From: Desmospora activa DSM 45169
GTDB lineage: Bacteria > Bacillota > Bacilli > Thermoactinomycetales > DSM-45169
Assembly (NCBI RefSeq): GCF_003046315.1
Contig: NZ_PZZP01000002.1
Span: 496,001 to 560,000 of the forward strand
DNA length: 64,000 bases
Direction: 5' to 3'
Shown piece after piece: positions 51,336 to 60,611 of the stretch; position 1 is the stretch's first letter, and each line of letters begins with the position of its first letter. A model generated the notes under the pieces. The model was not told where the DNA came from, made no database searches, and saw only the letters and a list, made by a program, of their open reading frames with translations. Both the position numbers and the translations under genes were made by a program.

Positions 51336-51611
51336 CTATTGTCTGCGATCAGGAGGGGGACAGGCGCCCGGCGCATTGATGACGTGATCGCCACCCCATT
51401 CGGGAGTGTCCATATTGTCAGGATCATAGGTGATCTGCTTTTGAATGGGAACATAGGCATCTCCGCCGACGACAGGTGAAGGGCCAGCATTGCTTTTACT
51501 GGTGTTCCGATTGGCGATTCCGCTATTGCCGATGGCTACCGTACTGGCGGTGGACATGGAGACAATCTTGATATTGTTGATGTTGATGGTTAGGTTGATC
51601 TCTTTCACCAT
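51336..51611 (-). CDS. GerP-family-like small spore protein
   Basis: 91 residues starting MVKEINLTININNIKIVSMS, with NSGIANRNTSKSNAGPSPVV, then DPDNMDTPEW. The INxxNxx...NxGxxN.GD-like layout resembles GerPA/GerPF proteins, which aid nutrient access through the spore coat. AAGGAGGTG precedes the ATG. It is divergent from the next small gene. Confidence 0.6.
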   Translation of the reverse strand: MVKEINLTININNIKIVSMSTASTVAIGNSGIANRNTSKSNAGPSPVVGGDAYVPIQKQITYDPDNMDTPEWGGDHVINAPGACPPPDRRQ

Positions 51612-51757
51612 CGGCACCTCCTTTTGGTATTCGGGCCGTGGTTCACAGGGATACGTGCCCAGTATACGCATAGATGAAAAAATGGTGCATGCACATTCTG
51701 CCCACCTCCCGCGTAAAACAGTAGCAGAAAACAAAGAAGCGACGGGGAGGGAATGGA

Positions 51758-51982
51758 ATGGGGGTCACAATTCGATCGCTGGATGTGGATCGTTGTTCCC
51801 AACACGCCAATGTGACATTTGGCGATAATGCGATATCAAGTCGTAACCAACTAAAACGGAACGATTGTGTGGTTATTTTTGCAGGTGGTTCGATCCATGC
51901 TCCAACCGATACATCTATCAATATGGATCCGGACGATTTTGATCAATATGCTGACAACAGACAAAACACAATCTTCCCGTAA
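51758..51982 (+). CDS. Small GerP-like protein
   Basis: 74 residues starting MGVTIRSLDVDRCSQHANVT, with FGDNAISSRNQLKRNDCVVI and DPDDFDQYADNRQNTIFP. It shares the FGDN/Q.NR...DPD layout with its neighbours. GGGGAGGGAATGG holds the ribosome binding site. Part of the small-gene run 51758-52489. Confidence 0.55.
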   Translation: MGVTIRSLDVDRCSQHANVTFGDNAISSRNQLKRNDCVVIFAGGSIHAPTDTSINMDPDDFDQYADNRQNTIFP

Positions 51983-52006
51983 GGAATGCTGGAGGAGGAA
52001 GGATGG

Positions 52007-52243
52007 ATGCCAGTTTTTTTAAATGTCGGTTTCGTGAAAAATGATCAGCTCAATAGCGGTGGTACACTCGGTTTTGGGCAGAACATCGTTCAAAACCGAA
52101 CCTCTACCAAGACTAACCAAGGATCCTTCAACGTTGGGGACGGCTTGAGCGCAGCGCCGATCCTCTTTCAACTGAATGGGGATACGGATCTGATTGATCA
52201 AACTTCGATTGAAGCAGCTGATATCGCGGCACCACAAGTGTAG
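52007..52243 (+). CDS. Small GerPA/GerPF-like protein
   Basis: 78 residues starting MPVFLNVGFVKNDQLNSGGT, with LGFGQNIVQNRTSTKTNQGS and FNVGDGL. The NFGQ...STKTN.GSFN.GD pattern is the GerPA/GerPF core. GGAGGAGGAAGG precedes ATG 52007; it directly precedes the next paralogue. Confidence 0.65.
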   Translation: MPVFLNVGFVKNDQLNSGGTLGFGQNIVQNRTSTKTNQGSFNVGDGLSAAPILFQLNGDTDLIDQTSIEAADIAAPQV

Positions 52244-52252
52244 GTGGAGCGA

Positions 52253-52489
52253 ATGTTTACCAATCTCCATGTGGGAGTAATAAAAACCAACATCGTCACC
52301 CAAGGTGGGATCGTGGGAGTCGGTATCAATCTGGTGCAAAATCGAAACGCCACCAAGCAAAACAATGGCGTTTTTACCATCGGGGATGGCGTTTCCTATA
52401 TTCCCACCAGCACCTTGGTCAACTGGGACCCCGATAAAGCCGATATGGTAAATATCGATGCAAACAATGTCGGTGGTGGGCAAATTTGA
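52253..52489 (+). CDS. Small GerPA/GerPF-like protein, paralogue
   Basis: 78 residues starting MFTNLHVGVIKTNIVTQGGI, with GVGINLVQNRNATKQNNGVF and TIGDGV. It aligns with the preceding protein (LVQNRNATKQNNGVFTIGDG against IVQNRTSTKTNQGSFNVGDG). It ends DPDKADMVNIDANNVGGGQI. GGTGGAG precedes the ATG. Confidence 0.65.
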   Translation: MFTNLHVGVIKTNIVTQGGIVGVGINLVQNRNATKQNNGVFTIGDGVSYIPTSTLVNWDPDKADMVNIDANNVGGGQI

Positions 52490-52535
52490 GAAATCAAACA
52501 AACGAAAACCTTGGCCCGTCTTGGAGGGATGAACC

Positions 52536-54383
52536 ATGTGCGGTATCTCGGGTTGGCTTGATTGGGAACGAGATCTAAGCCTTAGGCGCGACTGGTTGGA
52601 AAAAATGAATCAAACCCTGATTCCACGCGGGCCCGATGCGGAGGGAATCTGGCTCTCCCCCTGCACCGGATTAGCCCATCGTCGCTTAATCGTCATCGAT
52701 CCGGAAGGTGGCGTACAGCCGATGATCCGCCGTTATGGGGATCGCAACCTGGTGATCACCTACAACGGTGAATTGTACAATATGGATGAGCTCTCCCGCG
52801 AACTGACAGTAAGGGGGCATACGTTTCAGTCCCGTTCCGATACGGAGTTGGTTTTGGCTTCATACGCCCAATGGGGAACAGATGCCCCCGCACATCTAAA
52901 CGGTATTTTTGCTTTTGCTATTTGGGATGAGCGGGAGCAGAGTCTGTTTTTGGCCCGGGATCGGATCGGGGTAAAGCCTTTGTTTTACACAATCCGTAAG
53001 GGATCTGTTTTTTTTGGATCGGAGTTAAAATCGTTGTTGGCTCATGCTGACATCACCGCAGAAGTCGATGCGGAAGGGTTGGCGGAAGTATTGGCGATGG
53101 GCCCCTCTCGCACGCCGGGTCACGGTGTGTTTAAAGGGGTGAAAGAACTGCGTCCTGGCCATTGGATGAAGGTGACGCGCCATTCGCAACGGGTGGAAGC
53201 GTACTGGCAATTGGAAAGCCGTCCGCACACCGATGACTTGCCGACTACGATCGAGCGGGTACGTCAGCTTTTTACCGATGCGGTTGAGCGGCAGCTGGTA
53301 TCGGATGTGGCCATCGGCACGATGCTCTCCGGCGGATTGGACTCCAGTGCGATATCCGCATGCGCAGCCCGTTATTTCCGGAATACGGGCAAAGGGGCGC
53401 TCTCCACTTTCTCCGTTGATTACGACGGAAACGATCGCTACTTTCAACCCAACGAATTTCAGCCCAATGCGGATGCGCCGTGGGTCAAGCGCATGTCCCA
53501 GGCGATCGATTCCAACCACTACCCGATTGTGATTGACAATGCGGAGTTGGCAGAATCCCTTTCCCATGCACTTTTGGCGCGCGATTTGCCCGGCATGACC
53601 GATGTGGATGCTTCTTTGCTCCTGTTTTGCCGGGAGATTAAAAAACATGCAACAGTGGTATTGTCCGGGGAGTGTGCCGATGAAGTGTTTGGGGGGTATC
53701 CTTGGTTTCACCGTGAAGAAATGATCCAAGCGGATACCTTCCCATGGTCTCGCCATATCCACGAGCGTGTCTCTTTTTTGGCGCCGGAGATACGGGGGGC
53801 GATTCGGCCGCAAGAATATGTTCAGGACCGTTATTGCGAAGCTATGGCAGAGGTGCCGCGGCTGGAAGGGGAGGAAGGGCTGGAAGCCCGTATTCGGGAG
53901 ATCTTTTACCTCAATCTAACCCGCTGGATGCCGACACTGTTGGACCGGAAAGATCGTATGAGCATGGCGGTGGGGTTGGAAGTGCGCGTTCCGTTTTGTG
54001 ATCACCACTTGGTGGAGTACGTTTGGAATATCCCCTGGTCGATGAAGCGACTAAATGGACGGGAAAAAGGATTATTCCGGGAAGCGATGAAGGGGATTTT
54101 GCCCGATGATGTTCTGTTTCGCAAAAAAAGCCCCTACCCCAAAACCCATAATCCGGCATATCTACAAGCGGTAAAAGAGCAAGCGCTACACATCCTGGAT
54201 GATCCCAACGCACCCGTTTGTCAGTTGTTGGATCGCGATGCTGTTCGCTCCTTTGCAACGGGAGACCTTACCCAGGTCAACTTGCCTTGGTTCGGCCAAT
54301 TGATGAACGTGCCACAGCTGTTCGCCCATTGGATTCAATTGGATCAGTGGATGCGCGATTATCGCGTTCGTTTGGTGGATTGA
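52536..54383 (+). CDS. asnO: Asparagine synthetase (glutamine-hydrolysing), AsnO-like
   Basis: A 615-residue enzyme. Cys2 is the nucleophile (MCGISGWLDW), the glutaminase domain has YNGELYNMDELSREL, and the synthetase PP-loop is MLSGGLDSSAISACA. In B. subtilis, asnO is a sporulation gene near gerP. Here the gene follows GerP-like genes, so the sporulation paralogue is plausible. The gene symbol rests on context. Confidence 0.85.
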   Translation: MCGISGWLDWERDLSLRRDWLEKMNQTLIPRGPDAEGIWLSPCTGLAHRRLIVIDPEGGVQPMIRRYGDRNLVITYNGELYNMDELSRELTVRGHTFQSRSDTELVLASYAQWGTDAPAHLNGIFAFAIWDEREQSLFLARDRIGVKPLFYTIRKGSVFFGSELKSLLAHADITAEVDAEGLAEVLAMGPSRTPGHGVFKGVKELRPGHWMKVTRHSQRVEAYWQLESRPHTDDLPTTIERVRQLFTDAVERQLVSDVAIGTMLSGGLDSSAISACAARYFRNTGKGALSTFSVDYDGNDRYFQPNEFQPNADAPWVKRMSQAIDSNHYPIVIDNAELAESLSHALLARDLPGMTDVDASLLLFCREIKKHATVVLSGECADEVFGGYPWFHREEMIQADTFPWSRHIHERVSFLAPEIRGAIRPQEYVQDRYCEAMAEVPRLEGEEGLEARIREIFYLNLTRWMPTLLDRKDRMSMAVGLEVRVPFCDHHLVEYVWNIPWSMKRLNGREKGLFREAMKGILPDDVLFRKKSPYPKTHNPAYLQAVKEQALHILDDPNAPVCQLLDRDAVRSFATGDLTQVNLPWFGQLMNVPQLFAHWIQLDQWMRDYRVRLVD

Positions 54384-54520
54384 GATCGCCCCAAGAGGGG
54401 CAAATTTTTTTGTGCAAAAACTTTGTCGAAAGCCTATCAAAATACGAACTAATGTTCTATAATCAAAACAAGGACTGAACCGCTCCCCATCACCACCTTC
54501 GCCAAAAAGGGGGCAGGAGC

Positions 54521-54661
54521 ATGGAGAAATGGGTTCAATTGATGGTTGCGATTGTGTCACTGCTACGGGTGTTGTTGGAATTACCGCAGTCGCTCGGCCG
54601 TTGGAAAGAGCATCAAAAAAAACGGGGCAGCCATCGTCGAAAACGTTCCAGTAAAGGTTAA
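54521..54661 (+). CDS. Small basic membrane-like protein, 46 residues
   Basis: Starts MEKWVQLMVAIVSLLRVLLE, then LPQSLGRWKEHQKKRGSHRR, KRSSKG. One hydrophobic helix is followed by a basic tail. GGGGGCAGGAG precedes the ATG. I do not recognise a family. Confidence 0.45.
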   Translation: MEKWVQLMVAIVSLLRVLLELPQSLGRWKEHQKKRGSHRRKRSSKG

Positions 54662-54822
54662 CCGGGTATGATTGAAGTGTGTATCGATTAAACTTCATCT
54701 TGGAGAGAAGATCGTGTTCTCCCGTAATTCAGCTGCCAATTGAATGGACTGCCATTGGGTGGTCCTTTTTTTGATGGGTTGCGACTGCGTTTTCATCCAT
54801 GATAAAATAATGACTACGATAT

Positions 54823-54898
54823 GTGCCCGTAGCTCAGTGGATAGAGCAGCGGTTTCCTAAACCGCGTGTCGGAGGTTCGACTCCTCTCGGGCGCACCA
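54823..54898 (+). tRNA. tRNA-Arg (CCU anticodon)
   Basis: GTGCCCGTAGCTCAGTGG starts the gene and CGGGCGCACCA ends it, with encoded CCA. The anticodon loop TTCCTAA carries CCT (54856-54858). Confidence 0.96.
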
Positions 54899-55193
54899 AA
54901 GGTAGAAATGATGCGGATTTTAGCAGGCCTGCGGGGGTACCCCCCTATTTCCGCCCGTTAAGCCTAATGGAAAGCTTAACGATAGCACATAGTTTCACAC
55001 CCACTTCTGCACAAGAATTGGTAGCCGCCTTTATTTCGGTTCAAAGCGTGAAGATACGCAACGATCCGAAGGAAGGCGGTCTTTATTTTGTGGTAAAAAA
55101 AAGTATTAGTGCGAGAACGGCATTGTAACCGTTTAGATTCGTCTGCTGTGATCTGCGGGTTGTCCGATTGTAAAATCTCAAGAGTTGGGTGCT
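54899..55193 (+). other. Spacer after tRNA-Arg with a short coding-like frame
   Basis: A frame from ATG 54967 encodes about 53 residues (FTPTSAQELVAAFISVQSVK) without a ribosome binding site. GTTAAGC/GCTTAAC (54957-54980) is a 7-bp hairpin. Neither has a recognised role. Confidence 0.25.
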
Positions 55194-55214
55194 AAAACGT
55201 AATACTTACGTTTT
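55194..55214. promoter_or_regulatory. Zur/Fur-type operator
   Basis: AAAACGTAATACTTACGTTTT is a perfect palindrome, close to the Bacillus Zur box AAATCGTAATNATTACGATTT. It overlaps the -35 of the znu promoter by 3 bases, so binding would block transcription. Confidence 0.85.
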
Positions 55215-55240
55215 ACATTTTGATGGGTATCGTTTATAAT
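55212..55240 (+). promoter_or_regulatory. znu operon promoter
   Basis: TTTACA and TATAAT are separated by 17 bases. Confidence 0.8.
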
Positions 55241-55308
55241 AAGTACACACAGGTAATAAGAGGACGATAAAAAAGAGACCTTATCTCTCAAGTGATTGGA
55301 GGGTCGCC

Positions 55309-55356
55309 ATGGAAAGGCATATTTTGCCATTGCAGCGTTTTCCATGGCAGTTGTGA
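55309..55356 (+). CDS. 15-residue leader peptide coupled to znuC
   Basis: MERHILPLQRFPWQL has GGAGGG 6 bases upstream. Its TGA stop overlaps the znuC ATG (TGATG, 55354-55358). znuC has no good ribosome binding site of its own, so its translation probably depends on this leader. The peptide has no known relative. Confidence 0.6.
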   Translation: MERHILPLQRFPWQL

Positions 55357-56126
55357 TGGATACAATCTTGGAATTGAGGGGAGTCCACTTTGCATACGGA
55401 TCGCAACCGGTACTGGAAGGGATTGACCTGTCGTTAAAACGAGGGGAATTTCTCGGACTGGTCGGCCCTAACGGTTCGGGAAAGTCGACCTTGATTCAGT
55501 TGACACTGGGCGGGCTCTCCCCTGATCAAGGAGAAGTTGATCTGTTTGGAACGCCGCAGCGCCGGTTTCGAGAGTGGTCTCGCATTGGTTATGTTTCACA
55601 AAAGGCGAACAGTTTTAATCTGGGCTTTCCGGCTACAGTACGGGAAGTCGTGGCGTCGGGGCTTTACGGCAAATTGGGTTTATTCCGGCGCATGACGCGT
55701 AAAAACTGGGAACGGGTACTGCAGGCGATTGAGCAGGTAGGGTTGACGCCTTATACTGATCGCAATATCGGGCGGCTTTCCGGCGGGCAACAACAGCGCG
55801 CCTTTATCGCGCGGGCGTTGGTAAGCGATCCTGATTTATTGATTTTGGATGAACCCACCGTTGGGGTGGATGCCCACTCATCGGAGCAGTTTTATGATCT
55901 ATTGCTGAATCTGCATCGGGAAAAAGGGTTGACACTGCTGTTGGTCAGTCATGATATCGGTGCGATAACGACTTATGTCGATCGGATCGCTTGTTTAAAT
56001 AAACAGCTCTTTTTCCATGGGAAATCCGATGAATTTTCGCTACGAAGCCAAGAGATTTTGACAAAAGCTTACGGGCATAAAGTGACAGTATTGGAACATG
56101 GTCATCAGTCGTGTTCCATCGGGTGA
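55356..56126 (+). CDS. znuC: Zinc ABC transporter ATP-binding protein ZnuC
   Basis: About 256 residues from ATG 55356 (MDTILELRGVHFAYGSQPVL). Walker A is VGPNGSGKSTLIQL, the signature is RLSGGQQQRAFIARAL and Walker B is LLILDEPTVGVD. With ZnuB it imports zinc. The start at 55344 is an alternative, but the leader overlap favours 55356. Confidence 0.92.
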   Translation: MDTILELRGVHFAYGSQPVLEGIDLSLKRGEFLGLVGPNGSGKSTLIQLTLGGLSPDQGEVDLFGTPQRRFREWSRIGYVSQKANSFNLGFPATVREVVASGLYGKLGLFRRMTRKNWERVLQAIEQVGLTPYTDRNIGRLSGGQQQRAFIARALVSDPDLLILDEPTVGVDAHSSEQFYDLLLNLHREKGLTLLLVSHDIGAITTYVDRIACLNKQLFFHGKSDEFSLRSQEILTKAYGHKVTVLEHGHQSCSIG

Positions 56127-56162
56127 GGAGGTCATGGGTGCGGCAATGGCATCCAATTTGAT

Positions 56163-57002
56163 ATGATAGAGATGATCCTGCAGTATGAATTTATGCAACG
56201 GGCTGTACTAGCTGGAATGATCATCGGATTGATCTCCCCAGTAGTGGGAGTCTTTTTGGTGGTACGGCGGCTGTCGTTAATCGCCGATGCCCTGGCACAT
56301 GTTACCTTATCCGGAGTGGCGGCGGGGTTGTTGTTACAAAAGAGTTTTCCCGCACTACAATCGGTTCATCCCCTCTATTTCGGGATGGGTTTTTCCATGG
56401 GGGCCTCCGTTTTTGTAGAGCAATTGCGCGGGTTATACCGATCTTACCAGGAATTGGCTATTCCTGTCATTATGTCCGGCGGAATTGGATTGGGTGTGGT
56501 GTTGATCAGTGCTGGCGACGGCTTTAATGTGGATGTGGCTGGTTATCTGTTTGGAAGTATTTTGGCCGTCGGCCAGTCAGAGCTTTATGTCATCATTGTG
56601 ACGGGTGTCGTGGTGTTCCTGTTGGTTTCGCTCTTTTACAAAGAATTGTTTGCCCTTTCCTTTGATGAGGAGAGTGCCGTCTTTAGCGGTATTCCCCGTC
56701 GCTGGATCAACCTTTTATTCAGTTTGGCGGTGGCGATGGTAATCACCGCATCGATCCGTGTGGTGGGGATATTATTGGTATCGGGGTTGATTACCCTACC
56801 GGTGGCTGCCAGCCTACAAATTGCCAACAGTTTTAAGCAAACCCTGTTTTTATCCGTATTTTTTGCGCAAATTGCGGTGTTTTCAGGATTAGCTGCCGCT
56901 TTTTACTTTGATTGGGCCTCTGGTGGCACCATCATTTTGGTGTCTGTCGTCATTTTGGCAGTCGTGGTAGCGGTCAAACGCTTCCGGCGTATCGGTAATT
57001 AG
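56163..57002 (+). CDS. znuB: Zinc ABC transporter permease ZnuB
   Basis: A 279-residue permease with about nine hydrophobic helices. It has the family start FMQRAVLAGMIIGLISPVVG and RRLSLIADALAHVTLSGVAA. No zinc-binding lipoprotein ZnuA lies next to it in the window. Confidence 0.93.
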   Translation: MIEMILQYEFMQRAVLAGMIIGLISPVVGVFLVVRRLSLIADALAHVTLSGVAAGLLLQKSFPALQSVHPLYFGMGFSMGASVFVEQLRGLYRSYQELAIPVIMSGGIGLGVVLISAGDGFNVDVAGYLFGSILAVGQSELYVIIVTGVVVFLLVSLFYKELFALSFDEESAVFSGIPRRWINLLFSLAVAMVITASIRVVGILLVSGLITLPVAASLQIANSFKQTLFLSVFFAQIAVFSGLAAAFYFDWASGGTIILVSVVILAVVVAVKRFRRIGN

Positions 57003-57024
57003 GGAATGGATAGGGGCGATATCC

Positions 57025-57943
<919 letters not shown>

Positions 57944-58052
57944 AGGCTGCTGAAAAGTGATCGGGCCAAGAAAACGAATTTTATCGTAGCTCGACGCCTT
58001 GACTTTTGCCGGAGTATCCGATAAAATTGTTCATTGTCAGATTGAAAAACAT

Positions 58053-58144
<92 letters not shown>

Positions 58145-58156
58145 AATAGAAGGGTT

Positions 58157-58252
58157 TTAAAACAGAAAGCCGTCCAATTTTTGGGCGGCTTCTTTTTGCA
58201 TGTTGGGCATGACATGAGAAAATGTGTCCATTGTGATCGTAATGGTGGAACG
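58157..58252 (-). pseudogene. C-terminal remnant of a tyrosine integrase at the tRNA-Ser(CGA) 3' end
   Basis: The minus strand reads RSTITITMDTFSHVMPNMQ, then KEAAQKLDGFLF and a stop. It is a relative of the remnant at 48631, but the nucleophile Tyr is Phe (DTFSHV). It ends 12 bases from the tRNA. Confidence 0.8.
58167..58198 (+). terminator. Terminator of tRNA-Ser(CGA)
   Basis: AAGCCGTCC-AATTTTT-GGGCGGCTT followed by CTTTTT, nearly the same as at 48637. Confidence 0.85.
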
Positions 58253-58338
58253 ACTTAACCACTCTGATACTTACTTTTGGGTACCTGTCCGGTATTTCTA
58301 CATTTCTTGATCTACAAAGAGCAATCAGGAATTCGGAT

Positions 58339-58680
58339 TTAATTATTTTGGTTTTTTACTCCCCACTCACATAATCCTTCTAAAACTGGTAATAGAGTTT
58401 CCGCTTTATTTGTAAGACTGTACTCGACTTTAGGGGGAACTTGAGGATACTCTTTCCGGTTTACCAGACCATCTGCTTCCAATTCTTTTAGTTGTGAACT
58501 CAATGTTTTATAAGTAATAGCTCCTATTTGTCTTTTCAGATCATTAAAGCGAACCGGTTGGTTTTCTGCTAGTAGGTAAATGATAACCATTTTCCATTTG
58601 CCACCAATAACTGAAATAGTATAACCAAAAGGTGTATCTTGAATATTTTTTATTTTACCTTTATATTCAGCCATACCCAT
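58339..58680 (-). CDS. HxlR-family regulator
   Basis: About 113 residues starting MGMAEYKGKIKNIQDTPFGY. The winged helix has GGKWKMVIIYLLAENQPVRF and ITYKTLSSQLKELEADGLVN, then EYPQVPPKVEYSLT. The region is AT-rich. It is divergent from the arginase-family gene and probably controls it. An in-frame ATG at 58746 is less likely, as only the nearer ATG has AAAGGA upstream. Confidence 0.87.
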   Translation of the reverse strand: MGMAEYKGKIKNIQDTPFGYTISVIGGKWKMVIIYLLAENQPVRFNDLKRQIGAITYKTLSSQLKELEADGLVNRKEYPQVPPKVEYSLTNKAETLLPVLEGLCEWGVKNQNN

Positions 58681-58784
58681 ATTAGCACTATCCTTTCGGG
58701 TAGTATCTATCAAAAAAGAGCGTACTATTTTTTTATTTGCGTTCATTTTATACTGACCATAGGTTTAAGTAAAGGAGAGGAAAA

Positions 58785-59699
58785 ATGACTAAAAAAACAA
58801 TACGTCTTTTTATGCCACAATGGCAAGGTGGGAACAACCCTAACTACTCTTTTGGAGCCGAACTGCTTGCATGGCTAGCTCCAGAAAATGATCAACCTCT
58901 TATTCATGTTCCAGTTCAAGCTTACGATGGAACTCCACTTGAAAATGAGAACGGTATGAATGGAAGAACACAGCTACTTGAACAATTAGAGGCTGCTCAG
59001 CATATCATTAATGCTCATAAACCCGATCGCATTGTCATGTTTGGTGGTGATTGCTTAGTCGAGCAAGCCCCATTTGCCTATTTAAACGAACGATATGGGG
59101 GGGAATTAGGTTTAATTTGGATCGATGCTCACTCCGACTTAGTTAATTATGTTGGGTATGATAACGGACATGCATTACCTCTCGGGAATCTCTTGGGAAT
59201 AGGAGATGAGGAGTTCGTAAAACATGTGGAAATCCCTTTAAAACCAGAAAATGTCTTTATCGCGGGATTAGCAGCTCCTACTGAACAACAAACAAAAGAG
59301 ATTTCAGAAGCGTTTCAAAGACTCGGTATCGCTCCTACAGAACCGGATACAGAAGTAATTCAAAGACTAGGTATTCGAACTGCTGGAACCCAAGAGTTAA
59401 CGAACAGTACTGAATCTGTAAAAGAGTGGATTAAAGAAAGTGGCATTAAGCACCTAGCTATACACCTTGATTTAGACGTACTTGACCCAAAGGCATTTCG
59501 TTCTTTATTATTCGCCAACCCTGAAGAACCCTTTCATTTATCTCCTGCGGGAACAATGCAAATGCCTCAACTGCTTAATCTGATTAAAGAACTATCTGAA
59601 GAAACAGATATAGTTGGATTAGGTATAACGGAGCATTTGCCATGGGACTCTATTAACTTGAAGAATCTGCTTGCAGAAATACCTATTTTAAATAACTAA
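58785..59699 (+). CDS. Arginase/agmatinase-family hydrolase
   Basis: A 304-residue protein with metal motifs DAHSD (WIDAHSDLVNY) and DLDVLDP. The first metal His motif GGDH is GGDC (FGGDCLVEQAPFAYL). Members hydrolyse guanidino substrates, but the substrate here is unknown. The low GC of this gene and hxlR differs from the region, suggesting horizontal transfer. AGGAGAGG precedes the ATG. Confidence 0.87.
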   Translation: MTKKTIRLFMPQWQGGNNPNYSFGAELLAWLAPENDQPLIHVPVQAYDGTPLENENGMNGRTQLLEQLEAAQHIINAHKPDRIVMFGGDCLVEQAPFAYLNERYGGELGLIWIDAHSDLVNYVGYDNGHALPLGNLLGIGDEEFVKHVEIPLKPENVFIAGLAAPTEQQTKEISEAFQRLGIAPTEPDTEVIQRLGIRTAGTQELTNSTESVKEWIKESGIKHLAIHLDLDVLDPKAFRSLLFANPEEPFHLSPAGTMQMPQLLNLIKELSEETDIVGLGITEHLPWDSINLKNLLAEIPILNN

Positions 59700-59731
59700 A
59701 GTCAAAAACGGAGTTATAATAGAACAATGAA

Positions 59732-59758
59732 GGGTTTCGCAATTGCGAAACCCTTTTT
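59732..59758 (+). terminator. Terminator after the arginase-family gene
   Basis: GGGTTTCGCAATTGCGAAACCC is a perfect 11-bp palindromic stem, followed by TTTTT. Confidence 0.9.
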
Positions 59759-59846
59759 ATTTGCTGAAATTACGATTGACCTGCTGTGATTGATAAAATT
59801 TTACCCGCAATCACGTTACAGTAATGTCATTAAAAAAGCGCGACCT

Positions 59847-60017
59847 CTATAATTCGGGTCGCAAAGGGCCCTCCGGTGGGCGTAATGGCCCTTCAGGGAT
59901 ATCAGGATCAATCGGGGGGTTATTTTTCCACCAAGGGTAAAAATAGAATGGACCAAAATAGAAAGTGGATCGCGTGTAAACCATCCACGGCGGTATATAA
60001 AAGGGACTGAACATCAT
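59847..60017 (-). CDS. Small Pro- and aromatic-rich protein with PEGPLRP repeat, 56 residues
   Basis: MMFSPFYIPPWMVYTRSTFY starts it; FGPFYFYPWWKNNPPIDPDI follows and PEGPLRPPEGPLRPEL ends it, so PEGPLRP occurs twice. GGAGGTG is 6 bases upstream. Composition (Phe, Tyr, Trp, Pro) suggests a coat or surface protein. I do not recognise a family. Confidence 0.5.
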   Translation of the reverse strand: MMFSPFYIPPWMVYTRSTFYFGPFYFYPWWKNNPPIDPDIPEGPLRPPEGPLRPEL

Positions 60018-60106
60018 TCCGCTCACCTCCTCACATGTTTCGTATACATCCTGTCGGTTTTATGAAAGGAATGCACCCTAGTGTCAGGGTGCATTAACAA
60101 GGGAGA

Positions 60107-60367
60107 TTAACTAGAAGTATCCGAGCTTCCCAATGTATCATTCATATGGGTTGAAGAGGATGAGGAGCTTGAAGAACTTTCCAAATGATGATGTTTCATC
60201 GCCTTTTCCATGTACTTGTAGGCTTTTTTACAATGGTAGTAAGCTTTTTTCAGCGCGTGGTAATCCATGTGATAATAATGTCTGTGGTGATCATGATGTT
60301 TGTGGTGCCTGTGATGATGATGCTTATGATGATCATGATGCTTGTGATGCTCTCGGTTGAGGTCCAT
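60107..60367 (-). CDS. His-rich small protein with Ser-rich tail
   Basis: 86 residues. The N-terminal 34 are mostly His with Lys, Asp and Arg (HHKHHDHHKHHHHRHHKHHD). A helix with ALKKAYYHCKKAYKYMEKAM follows, then SSSSSSSSS. A metal-binding or spore-coat protein is plausible from composition alone. GGAGGG precedes the ATG. It lies 89 bases upstream of the PEGPLRP gene on the same strand. Confidence 0.6.
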   Translation of the reverse strand: MDLNREHHKHHDHHKHHHHRHHKHHDHHRHYYHMDYHALKKAYYHCKKAYKYMEKAMKHHHLESSSSSSSSSTHMNDTLGSSDTSS

Positions 60368-60611
60368 TAACCACCCTCCTTTGTATGTCTAGGGTTATCC
60401 ACACTAGGCATGTTATGTGATTTCCATGATGTTGACACCAAGCCAAGAGCCCGTTTTTGTTTAAAAGAAGTCGGCCCCTTTTTTTATGTTCAGCTTAATA
60501 TCGCATCGGTCTCCATCGAAACCGCTTATCGTCCGAAAACGACCGATTGTTGGTAATTGATATACAAGGAGCAGGGTTCCTTATATAGTGACTCTAAAGG
60601 GATGTGATGCA
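60368..60611. other. Divergent spacer before the LytTR operon
   Basis: Holds the divergent promoters; I see no clear LytTR site or terminator beyond a poor hairpin near 60445-60475. Confidence 0.35.

Noticed and set aside
54186-54698. 170-residue minus-strand ORF
   Set aside because: It is a shadow of the asparagine synthetase gene and the small + strand gene at 54521.
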